From IMG/VR virus record IMGVR_UViG_3300044680_000280, positions 310,001 to 374,000 of that record: a stretch of DNA of 64,000 bases; one strand, 5' to 3'. The position numbers and the translations under genes are program-made. Under the pieces are notes generated by a model, which had not been told where the DNA came from, did not search any database, and worked only from the letters and a program-made list of their open reading frames with translations. The first letter of the stretch is position 1; each line of letters starts with the position of its first letter. Origin of the DNA: a virus. Positions 60,302 through 64,000 of this stretch are shown in pieces.

Positions 60302-60552
60302 TGGACGTCGTCCTCGACTCCGCCGCCGCCCATGAGCTGGGCCTCCAGGCAATCGTACACGCTCTCGGTGATGAGCATGCACCGCATCATTGCTCGATTG
60401 GACAGGGCCTGGGAGTGATACTTGCACGACGCGATCAGTCCTCCGGTAGAGGAGTAGAATACCGTCGGCTTGTTTACGCATACGAAGGGGTTATCGTTGT
60501 CAAGATTCGCCAGGAATAGTGAGGCGAACCCCATGCAGCAGATCCTAGCCAT
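60298..60552 (-). CDS. hypothetical Cys-containing protein (84 aa)
   Basis: Possible weak signal-like start (MARICCMGFASLFLA), several scattered Cys. TAATG overlap with the pyrE stop. No family was recognised. Confidence 0.65.
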   Translation of the reverse strand: MARICCMGFASLFLANLDNDNPFVCVNKPTVFYSSTGGLIASCKYHSQALSNRAMMRCMLITESVYDCLEAQLMGGGGVEDDVQ

Positions 60553-61163
60553 TAGCGAGAAAGGTCCGTGATGTGAAACAGACTTAGAACTCGGTAAATT
60601 CGGCCCCTCTCGGTGTCCTTCAATGGGACATCGAGGTTTGGGTATCTGCGCTCGACAACGGTCACGATTCCGACGACCAAGTATTGGTTGGAGTCCTCGA
60701 GTGCTCGGATGGCTTTAATGGAGGACCCGCCCGTTGTGACAACGTCCTCAACCAAAACGACTCTGTTTAGCCTACCCTCGACCGGAGCGGGACCCTCGAT
60801 GAGATTCTTCGTTCCGTGGTCTTTTGCTTCCTTGCGAACGTGAAGGACGTCCAGGGGGAGGTCCTCGAGTGCGGCTTGGAAGCCCACGAGGCTTGCCAGG
60901 TGGCACCCGCCGAGGGCAACGCCCGCCACGGCATCGAATTGACTAACACCGACGAGCTGAAGCACGTGTTGGTGTAGGACGTAGGCGAGGGTCCGTTGAA
61001 TCGAATGGTGCATCGACGACTTTTTGACGTCGATGTAAACGTCCGACTTCTCTCCAGAGGCGAGGGTGAAGGGCTCCCCCTCCGGTGCGATTCGAACGGA
61101 TCGCTCTTTCATGACATCTCTGATTCGATTCAAATGAGGACGGAGATTCTCTCGGATGCTCAT
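60552..61163 (-). CDS. pyrE: orotate phosphoribosyltransferase
   Basis: Makes OMP from orotate and PRPP. Visible: FTLASGEKSDVYIDVKK (32-48, orotate side), HVRKEAKDHGTKNLIEG (108-124, flexible-loop residues) and the PRPP motif VLVEDVVTTGGSS (136-148). The length of 203 is normal. The ATG overlaps the upstream 157-aa gene. Together with pyrF it completes UMP synthesis from orotate; no earlier pyrimidine genes are present, so orotate must come from the host. Confidence 0.95.
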   Translation of the reverse strand: MSIRENLRPHLNRIRDVMKERSVRIAPEGEPFTLASGEKSDVYIDVKKSSMHHSIQRTLAYVLHQHVLQLVGVSQFDAVAGVALGGCHLASLVGFQAALEDLPLDVLHVRKEAKDHGTKNLIEGPAPVEGRLNRVVLVEDVVTTGGSSIKAIRALEDSNQYLVVGIVTVVERRYPNLDVPLKDTERGRIYRVLSLFHITDLSR

Positions 61164-61633
61164 GTGTTCTCCTTCGCCATGCGGGTGCGGTAGCCCGGGA
61201 TGTAATCGTCGAGAATGATGGTGATGCCATCAACGTAGACGTCCCACTCCACTTTCTCGTCGCCCCAGCTCTCGCAGAGAGTGAGCTCATGCGTAACGGG
61301 GTAAGAGGTGTAGATCGAGTTCTTCCATGTGACGGCGAGGTAGTTGTATCTAAGTTGCTGGTTTTCCCCGACTCGAACTTCCGGTCGGTCGATTGCGTAC
61401 AGGTGAATCCCGACGCTTTCGAGAGTCACGTCATTCTGACCTTTTCCGACGTCCTCGGTTGGAGTCAGACGCTTCTGCCTTTTTCCTTCTTCGCTCGAGT
61501 GAAACCCATTGTGTCGACCCGCAAACACCCCGCACTCTTTGCGGCCCTGATCCGAATCGATCAGGACGGCGAGGGTCGTCTGGTACTGGTGGGGGTCGAT
61601 GACGAGCCGTCCCTGGGAGAAGTCGATGAGCAT
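61160..61633 (-). CDS. hypothetical protein (157 aa)
   Basis: Beta-rich (GRLVIDPHQYQTTLAVLIDS; LAVTWKNSIYTSYPVTHELT). GGTGTAAGAATCACCCATG fixes the start. First gene of the pyrE operon. No family was recognised. Confidence 0.7.
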   Translation of the reverse strand: MLIDFSQGRLVIDPHQYQTTLAVLIDSDQGRKECGVFAGRHNGFHSSEEGKRQKRLTPTEDVGKGQNDVTLESVGIHLYAIDRPEVRVGENQQLRYNYLAVTWKNSIYTSYPVTHELTLCESWGDEKVEWDVYVDGITIILDDYIPGYRTRMAKENT

Positions 61634-61667
61634 GGGTGATTCTTACACCAGGTTCCGCGAAGGATGG

Positions 61668-61695
61668 TTGAACTTTCGGGCGGGTGTGTTGTATC
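61668..61695 (+). promoter_or_regulatory. type 2 promoter, leaderless
   Basis: TTGAAC - 16 bp - TGTATC, six bases, ATG 61702. Confidence 0.75.
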
Positions 61696-61701
61696 TATTC
61701 C

Positions 61702-61896
61702 ATGTCTAAGCGCGGGTTTCGATTCTTCGATGATAGGGAATACATGCTCGTTCAGAAGCACACGGGAGAACTCTCTAAGGAAGCGGCCGATGAGCAGGCC
61801 GATCGTCTCCGTAAGGAGGGCTTCTTGGTGCGGGTCGTCAAGAGTGGCCGCTTTTCACACTCTGTCTACTCGCACCTACCGGACGACTCCCCGTAA
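61702..61896 (+). CDS. hypothetical protein (64 aa)
   Basis: FRFFDDREYMLVQKHTGELS then KEAADEQADRLRKEGFLVRV: a strand-helix-strand pattern like small phage nucleotide- or DNA-binding microproteins. The end overlaps the convergent gene. Confidence 0.7.
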   Translation: MSKRGFRFFDDREYMLVQKHTGELSKEAADEQADRLRKEGFLVRVVKSGRFSHSVYSHLPDDSP

Positions 61897-62157
61897 TTTC
61901 GCCACGGACGCGAGCAGGTCGGATGCGTCCTTGGTCTGCCTCGTCGGCGGACGGTCATCCTCATCGTCGTCCTCTGGTGGAGTCGGTTGAGCTTCGGGAG
62001 GTTTGGGGGTTACGGGTTGGACGGTGTGCTTGATGGGCTTTCCGACGATGAGCTTGGCGATGAAGTCGTCCCAGCTCATGTTGCCCTTCAGTTGACGGGC
62101 GGTCTCGTAGACCTCGTCGCTGAGCTGGGCTTTAATCCATCGGTAACCAGCGGCCAT
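61876..62157 (-). CDS. ribbon-helix-helix-like small protein (93 aa)
   Basis: RWIKAQLSDEVYETARQLKG then MSWDDFIAKLIVG has the strand-helix-helix layout of small ribbon-helix-helix repressors. A Pro/Asp-rich C-terminal half follows. GGTGTAGTAACAG upstream. Confidence 0.6.
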   Translation of the reverse strand: MAAGYRWIKAQLSDEVYETARQLKGNMSWDDFIAKLIVGKPIKHTVQPVTPKPPEAQPTPPEDDDEDDRPPTRQTKDASDLLASVAKLRGVVR

Positions 62158-62172
62158 GACTCATTCTGTTAC

Positions 62173-62214
62173 TACACCGATCCTGGAAGACTCGGGCATT
62201 TAATCCCGGTGTAA
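62173..62214. promoter_or_regulatory. divergent GGTGTA promoter pair
   Basis: TACACC 62173-62178 and GGTGTAA 62208-62214. The rightward transcript has a ~50-base leader before the next gene. Confidence 0.55.
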
Positions 62215-62269
62215 CTGGAAGTTCACTCTCCGATCCCGTCCTCGTCAAACTGACCAAGTAACGTAATGG

Positions 62270-62479
62270 GTGCGGCGCCGTCGACATCCACTTCGTCTCG
62301 TGTGGTTGTTGATTGTGCTTTGGTTTCGGAGCTGGCGGCTTCTCTGGAGGTGCCCCATCTGCTCGAAGGTCAGGCGCTGGGGAACCGAACACCCGCTCGA
62401 CACGTATCCGATGTTATGCGACATGTGGAACCAGCCGGAGTGCTGTCGTCGAGAGTTTCCTAAATGGGCGTACGCTTGA
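62270..62479 (+). CDS. membrane-anchored zinc protein (69 aa), GTG start
   Basis: Basic start, one short hydrophobic span (LVWLLIVLWFRSWRLLW), then CPIC ... C...CC, a compact zinc module. The overlapping frame from ATG 62266 is less protein-like. Confidence 0.5.
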   Translation: MRRRRHPLRLVWLLIVLWFRSWRLLWRCPICSKVRRWGTEHPLDTYPMLCDMWNQPECCRREFPKWAYA

Positions 62480-62504
62480 ACTTTCCGATGCTCCGCGCCG
62501 TACT
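62476..62504 (+). promoter_or_regulatory. type 2 promoter, leaderless
   Basis: TTGAAC - 17 bp - CGTACT, six bases, ATG 62511. Confidence 0.75.
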
Positions 62505-62510
62505 CCCGCC

Positions 62511-62933
62511 ATGGGTCTCATCGAACGTTTAATGCGGGAATTCCAGGATCGAAAAGCTCGTTGGCAACCAATTCGAGCAGCCATCCTCGCCCTTTCTGCC
62601 GAAGAACGCCTACAGTTCCTCGCGGAAATGATCACTGAAATCGAGGACAAAACCCCTAAAGGCAGACAGCTTAACAGCCACGATCACCTGTTAGCCGGGC
62701 CCGGTGAGTACACGTTTGGAGCGTCCAGGTTCCGCCTCAGTCGCAAAGTTGCAAAGAGGGTGGATCGCATCGCCAATGCGCACGGCTTTTGTCTGATTGA
62801 GGTCTCGAACTTTCCTGGTGGCGTGGAGTACCAGCGGTGGTTTTCTGGTCCGAGTCGTGGCAGCCCCATCGATGAAGAGACTGAGGTTGCCATTCTATCC
62901 GACATCGAGAAGGATGGGATCCCCTTGTGGTGA
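62511..62933 (+). CDS. hypothetical protein (140 aa)
   Basis: Helical N-terminal half (ALSAEERLQFLAEMITEIED), mixed C-terminal half (VAKRVDRIANAHGFCLIEVS). Exact leaderless start. No family was recognised. Confidence 0.7.
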   Translation: MGLIERLMREFQDRKARWQPIRAAILALSAEERLQFLAEMITEIEDKTPKGRQLNSHDHLLAGPGEYTFGASRFRLSRKVAKRVDRIANAHGFCLIEVSNFPGGVEYQRWFSGPSRGSPIDEETEVAILSDIEKDGIPLW

Positions 62934-62943
62934 CACTCGACGT

Positions 62944-62972
62944 TTGAACTTTCGGCTACACCACGCCGTACT
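62944..62972 (+). promoter_or_regulatory. type 2 promoter with leader
   Basis: TTGAAC - 17 bp - CGTACT; ATG 62993 follows a 20-base leader containing ACAGGAA. Confidence 0.65.
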
Positions 62973-62992
62973 TTCATGAGACAGGAACTTCA

Positions 62993-63175
62993 ATGTCACG
63001 CCCTACCAAAGCATCGCAATTCGTAGAAAGCCTTACAACGACTCAACGTCTCGCACTGATCGAGCTCATTGCTGGTACTGACGAGCTTGTCGGGCAGAAG
63101 AAGGCGACGTGCATACGTGACGCCCGGGCGCTCCTAGTGGGTGCCCTCGATCGCCTCTGCAAAGAATCTTGGTAA
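62993..63175 (+). CDS. hypothetical helical protein (60 aa)
   Basis: Helical throughout (FVESLTTTQRLALIELIAGT). No family was recognised. It ends two bases before the convergent WDHLM gene. Confidence 0.65.
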   Translation: MSRPTKASQFVESLTTTQRLALIELIAGTDELVGQKKATCIRDARALLVGALDRLCKESW

Positions 63176-63177
63176 CC

Positions 63178-63471
63178 TCAGTCGTCTCCCATCATCTGCT
63201 CAAAAATACTCTTCCGGGGCGGCGGTTCAGGAGGCGCGGGCGGGGGAGACGACGGTGTTCTCGGACGGTTCCCATGCCACGCCTCGATGTTCTCCAGGCT
63301 CCGCCTAGTCGTCGACGGACACGGTAGCTTCTCAGGATCGGTCTCGCCCGTAAAGTTGATTCCCCACGCCTCCCGCAACTCCTGCCATTCTGGGTGGCTA
63401 TCACAGTACTCACATTTTGCGGGGGCATGAAGTACGGATGAGTCGCAGTGGGGGAATTGCTCGATGGGCAT
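63178..63471 (-). CDS. zinc WDHLM-tail protein (97 aa)
   Basis: C...C-x2-C-x-H near the N-terminus (CDSSVLHAPAKCEYCDSH), a proline-rich linker, then PPRKSIFEQMMGDD, a tail with Phe and Gln substitutions. ATG 63471 follows GGTGTATGGAAGGGAATG. Confidence 0.7.
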   Translation of the reverse strand: MPIEQFPHCDSSVLHAPAKCEYCDSHPEWQELREAWGINFTGETDPEKLPCPSTTRRSLENIEAWHGNRPRTPSSPPPAPPEPPPRKSIFEQMMGDD

Positions 63472-63521
63472 TCCCTTCCATACACCACGCACCGTGCCGA
63501 CGGGCGGTGAGTCCGATGTTC

Positions 63522-63872
63522 CTACCCCAGGTCCCCGTCCCGATAGGGCCCGTGATCGTCGCCCAGGCTCGGGCGCGCAAGCACGGACATCGCTCCATGC
63601 TTGGGACCCAAGCATCGGCAGGAATGGCCTTCCTTAGATGGCGCCTTCTCCAGCTCGGGAAGGAGCTTCTCAATGGCGGCCTGGACCTTCTTGAAGTCGC
63701 CTACATAGAGCACGTTCGCGCGCCCTCCCGAGTAGTGCCAGTCCACGGCCTGACCGCTCTCCTTGGCGACGGCCTTGACCCACTTCTCGACCCGGTGCGA
63801 ACAGCCGTCGAGAATGATGGCCGAGTGGCCTTTCTTGAACACCTTGTCGTTGCAGGGCGGCGGCGAGGGCAT
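63522..63872 (-). CDS. hypothetical protein (116 aa)
   Basis: CSHRVEKWVKAVAKESGQAV then DWHYSGGRANVLYVGDFKKV suggests an alpha/beta domain, followed by a loop with C-x-C. ATG 63872 follows GGTGTATAGATATGGTATG. No family was recognised. Confidence 0.7.
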   Translation of the reverse strand: MPSPPPCNDKVFKKGHSAIILDGCSHRVEKWVKAVAKESGQAVDWHYSGGRANVLYVGDFKKVQAAIEKLLPELEKAPSKEGHSCRCLGPKHGAMSVLARPSLGDDHGPYRDGDLG

Positions 63873-63879
63873 ACCATAT

Positions 63880-63957
63880 CTATACACCGGCGACGCGTCT
63901 GCCGAGCTTCTTGTTCGCCATGAACGGAACGACACCCACAGGACTCGGGAACTTCAC
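63880..63957 (-). CDS. basic micropeptide (25 aa), GTG start
   Basis: After the GTG: KFPSPVGVVPFMANKKLGRR then VAGV. Its TAG stop lies in the GGTGTATAG box of the next gene, and its GTG overlaps an upstream TGA (GTGA): the two coupling patterns typical of this window. Confidence 0.5.
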   Translation of the reverse strand: MKFPSPVGVVPFMANKKLGRRVAGV

Positions 63958-64000
63958 GGGTTTCCCGGTTCACTTTCGTCGATGTCTGGCATCGATGACC
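63954..64000 (-). CDS. end of a gene entering from the right edge (partial)
   Basis: The frame ends MPDIDESEPGNP then TGA 63954, overlapping the next GTG. Too little is visible to say more. Confidence 0.3.
   Translation of the reverse strand, partial: SSMPDIDESEPGNP

Noticed and set aside
1-64000. CRISPR array or tRNA genes
   Set aside because: No regularly spaced direct repeats and no cloverleaf with a T-loop GTTCRANYC pattern could be found by eye; the repeats seen are dispersed.

Overview
The window looks like an accessory region of a very large double-stranded DNA phage, or of a phage-like megareplicon. It is about 57% GC by eye and carries roughly 150 mostly tiny genes on both strands. 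They are packed in short operons with ATGA, GTGA or TGATG start/stop overlaps. There is no rRNA, no recognisable tRNA, no transposase and no CRISPR array. No capsid, tail, terminase or replication gene can be recognised, so the phage assignment is an inference from gene style: two MazG-like NTP pyrophosphatase domains, DUF4326, DUF2158 and many zinc-knuckle microproteins. The host is probably a Gram-negative bacterium, because two lipoproteins and two twin-arginine-type signal peptides are encoded and the IscU is of the proteobacterial type.

Two promoter types recur throughout and decide most starts. Type 1 is a GGTGTA(A/T) box that ends about 8-14 bases before the start codon on either strand, often as divergent pairs. 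Type 2 is TTGAAC - 16/17 bases - TGTACT (or TGTATT, CGTACT), frequently followed by exactly six bases and then ATG. Both geometries imply leaderless mRNAs. The stop codon of an upstream gene is often read from inside the GGTGTAA box.

Layout. 1-12.4 kb: mostly plus strand, with a HAD phosphatase, a candidate structured RNA, DUF2158 proteins, a TrpF-like protein on the minus strand, a lipoprotein, HicB-like proteins, an HTH protein and a run of zinc-binding microproteins. 12.4-23.3 kb: DUF4326, a four-gene cluster (13.6-16.5 kb) of repeat-domain proteins, membrane proteins, a second HTH gene, a MazG-like protein and a frameshifted gene. 23.3-36 kb: an AlkB-like gene with an in-frame TGA, many microproteins and small membrane proteins. 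36-50 kb: zinc proteins, a Tat-exported protein, two ~335-residue unknown proteins, a terminator-bounded RNA/peptide locus and a MazG-DUF2283 fusion. 50-64 kb: pyrF, a GNAT acetyltransferase, a BCS1-like AAA ATPase, iscU, a possible HEPN-like protein and pyrE.

The most striking feature is a short recurring motif, consensus P-[KR]-x-[TS]-[ILV]-[WF]-[DE]-H-[LIM]-[ML]-x-[DE] (the 'WDHLM' tail). It closes at least fifteen otherwise unrelated proteins, occurs near the N-terminus of one and in the middle of another, and has two degenerate versions. It looks like a short linear targeting or docking signal. A second shared C-terminal module is a small zinc ribbon (CPN-x-SCQR...NCYWCGT) in three proteins. 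PyrE and PyrF together give the complete orotate-to-UMP step, IscU is a complete Fe-S scaffold, and two MazG-like domains point to manipulation of the host nucleotide pool.
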